This document shows, one piece after another, positions 1 through 7,528 of a DNA stretch of 64,000 bases. Under the pieces are notes generated by a model. It searched no databases. It saw only the letters and a list, made by a program, of their open reading frames with translations, and had not been told where the DNA came from. Each line of letters begins with the position of its first letter. Positions within the stretch are counted from its first letter, which is position 1. The stretch lies in the NCBI RefSeq assembly GCF_000182645.1, contig NZ_ACQA01000002.1:806001-870000 (forward strand), read 5' to 3'. A program made the position numbers and the translations under genes. Source of the DNA: Brucella intermedia LMG 3301. Its GTDB lineage: Bacteria; Pseudomonadota; Alphaproteobacteria; Rhizobiales; Rhizobiaceae.

Positions 1-279
1 GCGGTGGGTATCATTCTGGCCATTGCCATGTTGATTGCGCCGGGTGCGATTGCGTTTCTGCTTACACGCAAGTTCAGCACCATGATGTTGCTCGCCGCAG
101 CAATTGCGGTTTTTGCTTCCTTCTTCGGGGTCTATCTGTCGTTCTTCATCGACAGCGCGCCTGCCCCTACAATCGTTCTGCTGATGACAGTGATATTCCT
201 TGCCGCGTTCATTTACGTTTCCCGACAGACTCCCAAAGTCGAAGAGCGGCTAGACGCTGACGGTGAAGTTCGGTTCTAA
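1..279 (+). CDS. Metal ABC transporter permease, C-terminal fragment
   Basis: The reading frame is already open at base 1, so this is the 3' end of a gene starting outside the window. The visible ~92 residues hold two to three hydrophobic helices, beginning with a stretch around IAMLIAPGAIAFLL that is typical of the last helices of ABC-3 family permeases (SitD/MntB/ZnuB type, for manganese, iron or zinc import), followed by a charged tail. The protein sits in the inner membrane. Its partner genes must lie upstream. Which metal it carries cannot be told from this fragment. Confidence 0.75.
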   Translation, partial: AVGIILAIAMLIAPGAIAFLLTRKFSTMMLLAAAIAVFASFFGVYLSFFIDSAPAPTIVLLMTVIFLAAFIYVSRQTPKVEERLDADGEVRF

Positions 280-307
280 AGTCTCTACCAGACCTGCTCG
301 TGTCTGA

Positions 308-335
308 CGTGGACAGCATTGCAACGCTGTCCACG
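308..335 (+). terminator. Hairpin after the metal permease gene
   Basis: A perfect 10-bp stem (CGTGGACAGC / GCTGTCCACG) with an 8-nt loop lies 28 nt after the permease stop. No T-run follows, so it is either a weak or Rho-assisted terminator or an mRNA 3'-end stabiliser. The rest of the gap to the next gene holds the operator listed next and no other gene. Confidence 0.45.
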
Positions 336-481
336 CCATCGACGTTGCGTCATACAGCTGTTATGAAATCCCGATAAACAGCCACCAAACGGCGTTCCAT
401 AACGGAACTCGAGACAGTTTTTCCGGCGCAATTTCATTTTTGCGGCTTGTCGAGGTTGCTTAAAGATGCTTCAATCCAATT

Positions 482-495
482 TGCACGGCTGTGCA
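482..495. promoter_or_regulatory. Candidate LacI-type operator, copy 1
   Basis: The near-palindrome TGCACGGCTGTGCA lies 42 nt before the ATPase start. Exactly the same 14 bases recur at 1703-1716 before the binding-protein gene. The LacI-family gene of the same cluster (4742-5821) is the natural candidate to bind both. The position also argues that the ATPase gene starts at 538 and not at the upstream ATG at 466, which would put the operator inside the gene. Confidence 0.65.
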
Positions 496-537
496 GAAAA
501 TATAAAATCAGCCGGCGATCCTGGGGAGGAGCCGCTT

Positions 538-1611
538 ATGCCAGCGTTTTTGGAGGTGGCGGACGCGCGCGTTCGATATGGCAATAATGAAGTTCTCAAA
601 GGCGTAAACCTATCCGTCAAAAAAGGCGAGTTCGTCGCGCTTCTTGGCTCCTCTGGCTGCGGCAAGACAACGTTGTTGCGAGCCATTGCGGGTTTCAACA
701 TGCCATCCGGCGGCGCAATCCGGTTGAACGGCAAGGATGTGACCAGACTGCCTCCGGACAAGCGCGGCATGGCACTCGTCTTCCAGTCTTATGCGCTCTG
801 GCCGCACATGACAGTTGCGCAGAATATGGGCTATGGCTTGCGAATTCGCGGCGTAGCGAAGGAAACCATCAAGCAGAAGGTCGACGACGTTGCGCGCCTG
901 CTGGGACTGGATGCCTTGCTGGAGCGCAAACCTGCCGCCCTTTCCGGCGGCCAACGCCAGCGTGTCGCCCTCGGGCGCGGACTCGCCATTCAGCCTGACA
1001 TCCTGCTTCTAGATGAACCGCTTTCCAACCTGGATGCACGCATCCGACTATCGGTTCGCCATGAAATCAGCGCCTTGCAGCGCCGTCTCGGCATCACCGC
1101 AGTTCATGTGACACACGACCGCGAAGAAGCCATGGTCATGGCCGACCGTATCGTCATTCTCAACAATGGTGAAATCGCCCAGGCTGGCGCGCCCGAAGAG
1201 GTCTACAATCATCCGGCGTCGGATTTCGTCGCAGCATTCATGGGCGCGGAAAACCTGATCGAGGTACCGATCCAGATAAAGGCTGATCGCATCGAGATCG
1301 CTGCTGGCGCCAATAACAAGGCCAGCACTATTTCCGCAGGTCGCCGCAATCTGTCCGATGGCCCGGCATCGGCACGTTTCCGCAGCGAAGCAGCGCGCCT
1401 TACCAAGCCCGGGGCTGATCCCGACTCCCCCACAGCCGAATTGGTCCTCAATGGCACCGTCGAGCAAACCACTTATCCCGGCGGCCTTTGGAGACATATG
1501 ATCCGTGTTGGGGATAGGCACATCATGGTCGACGCTCAGGAGAGCCACCAACCTGGGGCAAATGTAGAAATTCGCATACCGGATCATGCCCTGTTTTTGT
1601 TCGACAGATAG
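538..1611 (+). CDS. ABC importer ATPase (PotA/FbpC/AfuC type)
   Basis: Cytoplasmic ATPase that drives the importer encoded just downstream. In the 357-residue product: Walker A GSSGCGKTT at 37-45, Q-loop Gln 83, signature LSGGQ at 135-139, Walker B with LLLDEP near 156-161, switch His 193, and a C-terminal TOBE-like regulatory domain (~245-357), as in ATPases of the polyamine/iron/phosphosugar class. The start at 538 has a strong GGGGAGGAG ribosome site 8 nt before it; an in-frame ATG at 466 is less likely. The gene is separated from the binding-protein gene by 280 nt with its own operator copy, so the two may be transcribed separately. Confidence 0.9.
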   Translation: MPAFLEVADARVRYGNNEVLKGVNLSVKKGEFVALLGSSGCGKTTLLRAIAGFNMPSGGAIRLNGKDVTRLPPDKRGMALVFQSYALWPHMTVAQNMGYGLRIRGVAKETIKQKVDDVARLLGLDALLERKPAALSGGQRQRVALGRGLAIQPDILLLDEPLSNLDARIRLSVRHEISALQRRLGITAVHVTHDREEAMVMADRIVILNNGEIAQAGAPEEVYNHPASDFVAAFMGAENLIEVPIQIKADRIEIAAGANNKASTISAGRRNLSDGPASARFRSEAARLTKPGADPDSPTAELVLNGTVEQTTYPGGLWRHMIRVGDRHIMVDAQESHQPGANVEIRIPDHALFLFDR

Positions 1612-1702
1612 TCCGTGGGCTGTAGCTTCGCTGCCCGCGCCTATTGTTGAGTTAAGGAGATCCGAGATCAATGCACGACGGAATCTTTAATGACCCCTGC
1701 GA

Positions 1703-1716
1703 TGCACGGCTGTGCA
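1703..1716. promoter_or_regulatory. Candidate LacI-type operator, copy 2
   Basis: Second exact copy of TGCACGGCTGTGCA; here the dyad extends one more base on each side (ATGCAC-GGCT-GTGCAT, 1702-1717). It lies in the 280-nt gap between the ATPase and binding-protein genes, 175 nt before the latter's start. Nothing else that I can call lies in that gap. Confidence 0.65.
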
Positions 1717-1891
1717 TTGAAGCCAAAACCCGCATCGCCGGCCGAAGCGGGAGAATACCCGTCTCAAGCTTGCTTTCATGGGCATGCGCCCCCGCGATTA
1801 TTACCGTTCCCGATCAACAGCACCACCAGATGCTCCGCATCTGTTTTCAATCATAAGACCGGAAACCCCGGTTTCAGACAGGAGTCCTTTC

Positions 1892-3025
1892 ATGAGAACT
1901 ATCCTGAACGCGGCAATGGCGATCGGCATCACCGTTGCACCGGCTGCCGCAGACGAACTTACCGTCATCACGGCAGGCGACCAGAACATGGTCGATTACA
2001 TCAATCAGTATCTTGGACCGTTGTTCGAGAAGGAGAATCCCGGCACGACCGTTCGCGTGGTCGGAACCGGTCCTGGCGATGCCGGCTCGCAGAAGGTTCT
2101 CGAGCGCTTCGAAGCTCAGTCGAAAGCTGGCGTGGAAAAGTGGGACACTGACGTCGCTGTCGTCCACGAGAAATTCGTCGGGCCAATGGTAACGGCAAAG
2201 TTCCTCGAAAATTATCGTGGCAAAATCGACAGCGGCAAGCTGGTGACACGCGATAATGCAAAAATGGCGCTCGGCACCGATGTCGACGGTTACGTCATGC
2301 CGATGTTCAACAGCCAAACCGCGCTTGCCTATAATCCCGCGCTCGTCGCCAATCCACCGAAGAGCTATGACGAGCTTGTGGCATGGGCAAAGGAAAATCC
2401 GAAGCAGTTCGGTTACAACGGGATAAAGGGCGGAGCGTCCGGCGTAAGTTTCGTCATGGGTTGGATTTATGCTTATGGCGGCGACGCAGAGAAGCTGATG
2501 AAGGGGCCTTTCGAAGAAGGCGAAGCAAAGAACTGGGACAAGGCGTTTTCCTCGCTCAAGGACTTTACAAAGAACGCCACCCTTACCCCGGGCAATGCCG
2601 GTACACTCGACATGCTGAGCCGAGGCGAAATCGCGATGGGGCCGGTCTGGGTAGACATGTTCTATTCGTGGAAGGCCAATGGACAGCTACCGCCGGAAAT
2701 GAAACTTGTCCTTCCAGCACCCGGAATGCCCGGACAGCCGATGCACTATGTGATCCCGGAAAAGAGTGCGCACAAGGAACTGGCCGAAAAGTTTGTTGCG
2801 TTGGCGACAAGCCCGAAGGTACAGGCTGAAGGCATCGTCAAGCGCTTCAACTGGTATCCGGGCATCGATGCCGACCACGTCAAGGCAGAGCTGGACGGCG
2901 ACACCTGGAACAAGCTCTTCACGGATATTTCGCCGGACGACCTTGCGAAATATGGAAAGCCTTTCCCGATCGCACCCTATAACACCGCGATTCTGGAAGC
3001 ATATGAACGTCAAGTAGGCAACTAA
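1892..3025 (+). CDS. ABC importer periplasmic binding protein
   Basis: Extracellular solute-binding protein of 377 residues with a Sec signal peptide (cleavage expected after about residue 20, ...PAAA). It resembles the group that includes iron, thiamine, 2-aminoethylphosphonate and hexose-phosphate (AfuA) binders. The start at 1892 is preceded by CAGGAG 7 nt upstream; the open frame extends further upstream but without a ribosome site and without a signal peptide in the right place. The substrate is unknown; the 2H phosphoesterase in the same cluster suggests a phosphorylated or phosphodiester compound. A hairpin follows the stop codon. Confidence 0.85.
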   Translation: MRTILNAAMAIGITVAPAAADELTVITAGDQNMVDYINQYLGPLFEKENPGTTVRVVGTGPGDAGSQKVLERFEAQSKAGVEKWDTDVAVVHEKFVGPMVTAKFLENYRGKIDSGKLVTRDNAKMALGTDVDGYVMPMFNSQTALAYNPALVANPPKSYDELVAWAKENPKQFGYNGIKGGASGVSFVMGWIYAYGGDAEKLMKGPFEEGEAKNWDKAFSSLKDFTKNATLTPGNAGTLDMLSRGEIAMGPVWVDMFYSWKANGQLPPEMKLVLPAPGMPGQPMHYVIPEKSAHKELAEKFVALATSPKVQAEGIVKRFNWYPGIDADHVKAELDGDTWNKLFTDISPDDLAKYGKPFPIAPYNTAILEAYERQVGN

Positions 3026-3042
3026 ACCCTACAGCTTCGATT

Positions 3043-3081
3043 GGAGTGCTCGGTTGGACGTGGTTTCAAGCCGAGCACTCC
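3043..3081 (+). promoter_or_regulatory. Intergenic hairpin between binding-protein and permease genes
   Basis: A perfect 11-bp inverted repeat, GGAGTGCTCGG / CCGAGCACTCC, with a 17-nt loop and no T-run. It begins 17 nt after the binding-protein stop and ends 25 nt before the permease start, a place suited to protecting the upstream transcript or partly terminating transcription so that the binding protein is made in excess. Confidence 0.7.
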
Positions 3082-3106
3082 TATGCTTACGGTCATGAGG
3101 TTTCGA

Positions 3107-3931
3107 ATGTCGCATCGACTAACGGGTATTCTTCTTGTCGCTCCCGCGCTGGCGATCGTGCTGTTGCTGTTCATCGTACCGCTTTTCGGGGCGATCACCG
3201 GAGCTTTCCATGTTTCCGGTGAATGGGGAACCGGCAACTTCACCAAGGCATTCGAGCTATATTCCAGCGACATCATCTTCACTCTCGTCATCGTCACATT
3301 GTCGTCGCTGCTCATCGCGCTGTTCTCTATCGCTATCGGTGGCTATCTGACACTCGGCTCCAACCCGCGAGCAGTTACCGTTCTGCGCTGGCTCTATCGC
3401 TGGCCGCTTTTCATCCCCTTCATCGTCGTCGGCCAGATACTTCGCACCTTCCTGGCCAAGAACGGGTTGATGAACAGCCTGCTCATCGAAACCGGTGTCC
3501 TCACGCCGCTGCAAGCGATGAGCTTTCTGGACTGGCGCGGCATCGTCATCGCATTCGTCTGGAAACAGACACCGTTTGTCACGCTGCTGCTGGCGGGCGC
3601 CATGGCATCCCTTGATCGCAGCACAATCGAATCCGCTCGCAATCTTGGTGCAGGACGGCTGCGCATTCTCATCGAGATCGTGCTTCCTCAAGTCCGCCAG
3701 ACATTGCTCGTTGGATTGATATTGAGCTTTGTCACCATGATGTCCGTCTTGTCCGTCCCGTTGATGATCAATGCGCAGTCGCCAACGATGATTACGGCCA
3801 ACATGGCGTTCCGCATCAATGCCTACGGCGATTACGGCGTCGCAAATGCGCTGGGTACGATCTCGCTTCTCATGACCAGCCTCGTCGCCTGGGTTTATCT
3901 GCGCCAGACCATGAAGGAGCACGGCCAATGA
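3107..3931 (+). CDS. ABC importer permease 1
   Basis: Inner-membrane permease of 274 residues with about six helices and the cytoplasmic EAA-type loop (around SARNLGAGRLRILIEIVLPQ) that docks on the ATPase. Three in-frame ATGs exist (3083, 3095, 3107). The last is chosen because TGAGG lies 6 nt before it and because the product then starts with a normal short cytoplasmic tail before helix 1. The 3' end overlaps the second permease by 4 nt (ATGA), indicating translational coupling. Confidence 0.85.
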   Translation: MSHRLTGILLVAPALAIVLLLFIVPLFGAITGAFHVSGEWGTGNFTKAFELYSSDIIFTLVIVTLSSLLIALFSIAIGGYLTLGSNPRAVTVLRWLYRWPLFIPFIVVGQILRTFLAKNGLMNSLLIETGVLTPLQAMSFLDWRGIVIAFVWKQTPFVTLLLAGAMASLDRSTIESARNLGAGRLRILIEIVLPQVRQTLLVGLILSFVTMMSVLSVPLMINAQSPTMITANMAFRINAYGDYGVANALGTISLLMTSLVAWVYLRQTMKEHGQ

Positions 3932-4740
3932 GCAACATTCTCGACTGGCGCTGGCTGCCACGCGGCATGCTGCTTGGTCTGCTGGCCTTCGCGATTTTCG
4001 GACCGCTCGCGAACCTGCTCCTGTGGGCTGTAGCTGAGCGTTGGTATTTCCCGCATACACTGCCGCTTCAATATGGATTTTCATTCTGGGCGAATGTGTT
4101 TTCGCCTCGCGGCAATGCGCTCTCATCGCTCGGCACAAGCGTCCTTATTGCAGCGCTTACCGTGATCGTATCGCTCGGCCTCGCCATTCCCGCCGGTTAT
4201 GCTCTCGCACGATTGAAACTGCCCTTTCGCGGCTTGATCCTGTTGACGCTGCTCATCCCGCAAGCTTTCCCTAACCTGCCCGTTTACGTGAACATTGCGC
4301 AGATGTTCTATTCTTTCGGCCTGAATGGAACGATCACCGGTGTAGTTCTGGTGCATGTCACCCACGGGCTGGTCTACGCCGTATGGATCGCCACGGCAGC
4401 GTTTTCAGCAATTGATCGCGAGATCGAAGAAGCGGCTCGTTCAATGGGCGCTTCCGCACTCAAGACATTCTTCGACATCACCCTGCCGATAGCCGCGCCC
4501 GGCCTGCTTGCAAGCGCGATCTTTGTTTTTCTTGAATCGCTCGACGAGTTCACCGGCACTTACTTCGTCGGCGCTCCGGACATTTCCACCCTGCCCCTGC
4601 TGCTTTATACAGCAAGTTCCGGCGGCAATTATCAAATCGCATCGATCAGCGCTCTGATATTGCTGGTGCCGTCAATTGCCTTCATGTTCGTGGTCGAGCG
4701 CTTCCTCAGGGCCGATGTCCTTTCAAAAGTAGGGCGATGA
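3928..4740 (+). CDS. ABC importer permease 2
   Basis: Second inner-membrane permease, 270 residues, with six predicted helices and an EAA loop (EEAARSMGASALKTFFDITL). It should pair with the product of the preceding gene to form the heterodimeric channel. It starts in a 4-nt ATGA overlap with permease 1 and is followed after one base by the LacI-family regulator gene, so importer and regulator are co-transcribed. Confidence 0.88.
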   Translation: MSNILDWRWLPRGMLLGLLAFAIFGPLANLLLWAVAERWYFPHTLPLQYGFSFWANVFSPRGNALSSLGTSVLIAALTVIVSLGLAIPAGYALARLKLPFRGLILLTLLIPQAFPNLPVYVNIAQMFYSFGLNGTITGVVLVHVTHGLVYAVWIATAAFSAIDREIEEAARSMGASALKTFFDITLPIAAPGLLASAIFVFLESLDEFTGTYFVGAPDISTLPLLLYTASSGGNYQIASISALILLVPSIAFMFVVERFLRADVLSKVGR

Positions 4741-4741
4741 A

Positions 4742-5821
4742 ATGCCAGATAAAGAAACACAGCGAGAGCATGACATCGCGGACAGCCTGCCTCGATTTAT
4801 CAGCGCGCACGAAGTCGCACTGGAGGCTGGCGTATCGCGCTCCGCCGTGTCCCGCACCTTTACACCAGGCGCCAGTGTCTCGCCTGCGACACGCGAGAAA
4901 GTGCTGAAAGCTGCCGAAAAGCTCGGCTATCAGGTCAATGACCTTGCACGCGGCCTTCTGGCCAATCGGAGCCGTATTGTCGGGATGATCGCGGCAGATC
5001 CCGACAGTCCGTTTCGCTCCCGCCAGATCGCAGCACTTTCCCGTCGGCTCGCAGCCCGCGGCAGTGTTCCTGTTCTGATTCCGACCGGCCAACACGGAGA
5101 GAACCTCTCTGCCGCGCATGAAACACTGCTGCGTTATCGTGCGGAAGCGACGGTGGTTCTTTCTGGCATGCCGTCTTCGTCATTTGTCGAGCTTGCCCAA
5201 CGAAACGGCCAGACCCTCATTCTCGTCGGGCGAACAGAAGAGGGAGCCGACCACATCCATATCAACAATCGGCTTGCCGCCGAAACGGCTGTCGAAATCT
5301 TCGCGGCACGGGGCATGAAAAAACTAGGCCTCATAACGTCGAATGTCGGCAGCCTCAATCTGGTCGAGCGCGAGGAAGCCTTCGTCGCGAAAAGCAAAAG
5401 CCTTGGGTTGAGCGTCAGCGTGCAGCGTGGCGAACTGACAGATTATGACGGCGGTTACGGTGCCGCCTCTCTGATGCTGGGCGAAAGAGAGCGCGTCGAA
5501 GGCATTTTCTGCGTCAACGATCTCATGGCATTCGGCATGATGGACTGCGCGCGCGATGTCTTCAATCTCTCCATTCCCGACGATGTCTCAGTCATTGGCT
5601 TCGATAATGTCGCGGAAGCACGTTGGGGTGCCTATCGACTGACCACATTCGATCAGAACGCAGAACGGCTTTCCGCCGAGATCATCCGGTTGCTGGACGA
5701 GCGGCAGACCGCACCGAACGCACCACCTCAGACAATTATGCTCGAATTGCCACTCATTCTCCGTAGCAGCGTGAGGCCCATTAAAAATGACCGCAGCGTT
5801 CGGGAGATCCAACAGCAATGA
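4742..5821 (+). CDS. LacI-family transcriptional regulator
   Basis: 359-residue regulator: an N-terminal helix-turn-helix (~19-65, with VALEAGVSRSAVSRTF and the hinge segment KLGYQVNDLAR) and a periplasmic-binding-protein-like effector domain (~75-340). The N-terminus is longer than usual and the first helix reads ISAHEVALEAGVS instead of the common TIxDVAxxAGVS, but the family is clear. It lies directly after permease 2 and overlaps the 2H phosphoesterase gene by 4 nt. The two TGCACGGCTGTGCA palindromes are the likely targets. The effector is unknown, probably the imported compound or a product of it. Confidence 0.9.
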   Translation: MPDKETQREHDIADSLPRFISAHEVALEAGVSRSAVSRTFTPGASVSPATREKVLKAAEKLGYQVNDLARGLLANRSRIVGMIAADPDSPFRSRQIAALSRRLAARGSVPVLIPTGQHGENLSAAHETLLRYRAEATVVLSGMPSSSFVELAQRNGQTLILVGRTEEGADHIHINNRLAAETAVEIFAARGMKKLGLITSNVGSLNLVEREEAFVAKSKSLGLSVSVQRGELTDYDGGYGAASLMLGERERVEGIFCVNDLMAFGMMDCARDVFNLSIPDDVSVIGFDNVAEARWGAYRLTTFDQNAERLSAEIIRLLDERQTAPNAPPQTIMLELPLILRSSVRPIKNDRSVREIQQQ

Positions 5822-6336
5822 CCTTCCATTCCATCTGGTTGCGTCCCGCCCGTGACGATCTCCGATTTCTCGAATCTGTCGTGACCGATCTGGCTTCCGG
5901 CTTCAATTCACCCATATTCGAGCCGCATGCGACACTCGTACCTGACATGAGACGTTCGGCAGATGAGCTACTGCCTCTGGTGCTCAGCCTTGCAGTCGGT
6001 CGCAAACCGTTGGACGTTCTGGTTGACGATGTAGCGGGAACCGAAGCTTATTTCCGCTCCTTCTATGCTGCACTGCAGAAAACACCGACACTGATGACGC
6101 TAAAGCAGGATTCTCTCGATATTTCGGGGGAGAAAGACATCTCGACTTTTCTTCCACATGTCTCGCTTGCCTATGGCGTCGCCGACCATGGCTCGCGCGA
6201 CACAGAGATGGCACGGATGGCACGCTTGCTAGTCGGCCGCAGCATTCGCTTCGACCGAATGGTGATTGTCAGCTCTTCAAGTGAAACGCCCATCGACCAA
6301 TGGATCGTCAAGCACGAGGTCTATCTCGCGGGATAG
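5818..6336 (+). CDS. 2H phosphoesterase superfamily protein (cyclic phosphodiesterase-like)
   Basis: A 172-residue cytoplasmic protein with the two H-x-[S/T] motifs that define the 2H superfamily: HAT near residue 40 (EPHATL) and HVS near residue 118 (LPHVSLAYG). Members open cyclic phosphates or cut 2'-5' phosphodiester bonds. It is most like the small cyclic-phosphodiesterase branch. Its start overlaps the LacI gene by 4 nt, so it is the last gene of the importer operon, just before a strong terminator. I infer that it acts on the imported compound; the exact substrate cannot be read from the sequence. Confidence 0.8.
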   Translation: MTFHSIWLRPARDDLRFLESVVTDLASGFNSPIFEPHATLVPDMRRSADELLPLVLSLAVGRKPLDVLVDDVAGTEAYFRSFYAALQKTPTLMTLKQDSLDISGEKDISTFLPHVSLAYGVADHGSRDTEMARMARLLVGRSIRFDRMVIVSSSSETPIDQWIVKHEVYLAG

Positions 6337-6340
6337 AAAA

Positions 6341-6364
6341 GCCCGCCAGGTCTGGCGGGCCTTT
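6341..6364. terminator. Bidirectional Rho-independent terminator
   Basis: A perfect GCCCGCCAG / CTGGCGGGC stem with a 2-nt loop, followed by CTTT on the plus strand and TTTT on the minus strand. It lies between convergent genes and can end both the importer operon and the aldo/keto reductase transcript. Confidence 0.9.
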
Positions 6365-6376
6365 GGAACTTTGGGC

Positions 6377-7414
6377 TCAAAGAGGGCGCGGATACTGTCT
6401 GTAGACCGTTTCGATGTCCGCCAGAACGTCATCCGAGAGCTTGACCTGGTGAGCTGCGATATCAGTCTTCAGCTGGTCGACAGTTGTCGCACCAATTATC
6501 GCCGACGTCATGAACGGGCGCGTCAACGCAAAGGCGATTGCCATCTGGGCAATATCGAGCCCGTGCTTCGTGGCAACATCGATATAGGCGCGGACGGCTG
6601 GCTCGGAATGAATATTGTTGCGCCAGAGGCCACCTTCGGAAATGGCTGCGCGCGAACCGGAAGGCAGTTTCCCACCCAGATATTTTCCGGTCAGTACACC
6701 GGCGGCCAGCGTCGAATAGGCCAGCAACCCCACGTTTTCGCAGAGCGACAATTCTGCCAAGTCGAAATCGAACTGGCGCTGCAAAAGACTATATTCATTC
6801 TGGATCGAGGCGACGCGGGGCAAGCCATGCTGTTCGGCCAGACGAAGCCACTGCATTGTTCCCCATGCTGTCTCATTGGAAAGACCGATGTGCCTGATCT
6901 TTCCGTCGCGAACCATGTCTCCAAGTCCGAGCAGCACGTCGTGCATCTGTTCGGTTTCTGCAGCCCCGTCCGTAGCGGAAGGATCAAAGGTCCAGCTTTG
7001 GCCAAAATGATAGTGCGCCCGCATCGGCCAATGGACTTGATAAAGGTCGATATAGTCAGTCTGAAGCCGCTTCAGGCTGTTTTCCACCGCTTCGCGGACA
7101 TTGTTGCGGCTTGGTTTGGCACCATCTCGAATCCACTTCTGCCTGCCGCCACCAGCAATCTTGCTTGCCAGCACGATCTTGTCGCGTTTTCCGGATTTCT
7201 TAAACCAGGTACCGATATAGGTCTCTGTCTTGCCATAGCTTTCCGGGCTCATGGGGATGGCATATCCCTCGGCCGTATCAATGAAGTTGATACCGGCATC
7301 GAGAGCAATGTCGAGCTGCTCATGAGCATCGGACTCGGTATTCTGTACGCCCCAGGTCATGGTGCCGAGGCAAATTTCAGTTACAGTAAGGCCGGTACGG
7401 CCTAAAGGCTTCAT
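6377..7414 (-). CDS. Aldo/keto reductase (Tas-like)
   Basis: NADPH-dependent (alpha/beta)8-barrel reductase of 345 residues. The family tetrad is visible: Asp 46 and Tyr 51 (FIDTAEGY), Lys 85 (LASK) and His 129 (YQVHWP). The sequence is of the Tas/YghZ-like branch, whose physiological carbonyl substrates are mostly unclear. Translation could also begin at the GTG two codons upstream (7420); the ATG at 7414 gives the usual family N-terminus (MKPLGRTG). It is monocistronic, ending at the shared terminator and not closely linked to its neighbours. Confidence 0.9.
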   Translation of the reverse strand: MKPLGRTGLTVTEICLGTMTWGVQNTESDAHEQLDIALDAGINFIDTAEGYAIPMSPESYGKTETYIGTWFKKSGKRDKIVLASKIAGGGRQKWIRDGAKPSRNNVREAVENSLKRLQTDYIDLYQVHWPMRAHYHFGQSWTFDPSATDGAAETEQMHDVLLGLGDMVRDGKIRHIGLSNETAWGTMQWLRLAEQHGLPRVASIQNEYSLLQRQFDFDLAELSLCENVGLLAYSTLAAGVLTGKYLGGKLPSGSRAAISEGGLWRNNIHSEPAVRAYIDVATKHGLDIAQMAIAFALTRPFMTSAIIGATTVDQLKTDIAAHQVKLSDDVLADIETVYRQYPRPL

Positions 7415-7528
7415 TTTCACGAGATTTTCCGGATCGATTGTTCGCGACTGCGCGATATGAGAGTGGAGCCAATTGATAGCCCCGCTCGACCGCGGCTGAC
7501 AAGCCTGTCACGAAATTTTTAAATCAGC

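Noticed and set aside
308..335. A full Rho-independent terminator after the metal permease gene
   Set aside because: The stem is good but no T-run follows, so it is listed only as a hairpin with low confidence.
466..537. N-terminal extension of the ABC ATPase from the ATG at 466
   Set aside because: No ribosome site, no family similarity, and it would place the repeated palindrome inside the gene, while 538 has a strong site.
3257..4138. A 293-residue minus-strand frame opposite the two permease genes
   Set aside because: Rich in charged low-complexity residues, the usual shadow of membrane-protein codons read in reverse.
6266..7405. A 379-residue plus-strand frame opposite the aldo/keto reductase gene
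   Set aside because: It runs through the strong bidirectional terminator at 6341-6364 and has no family features.
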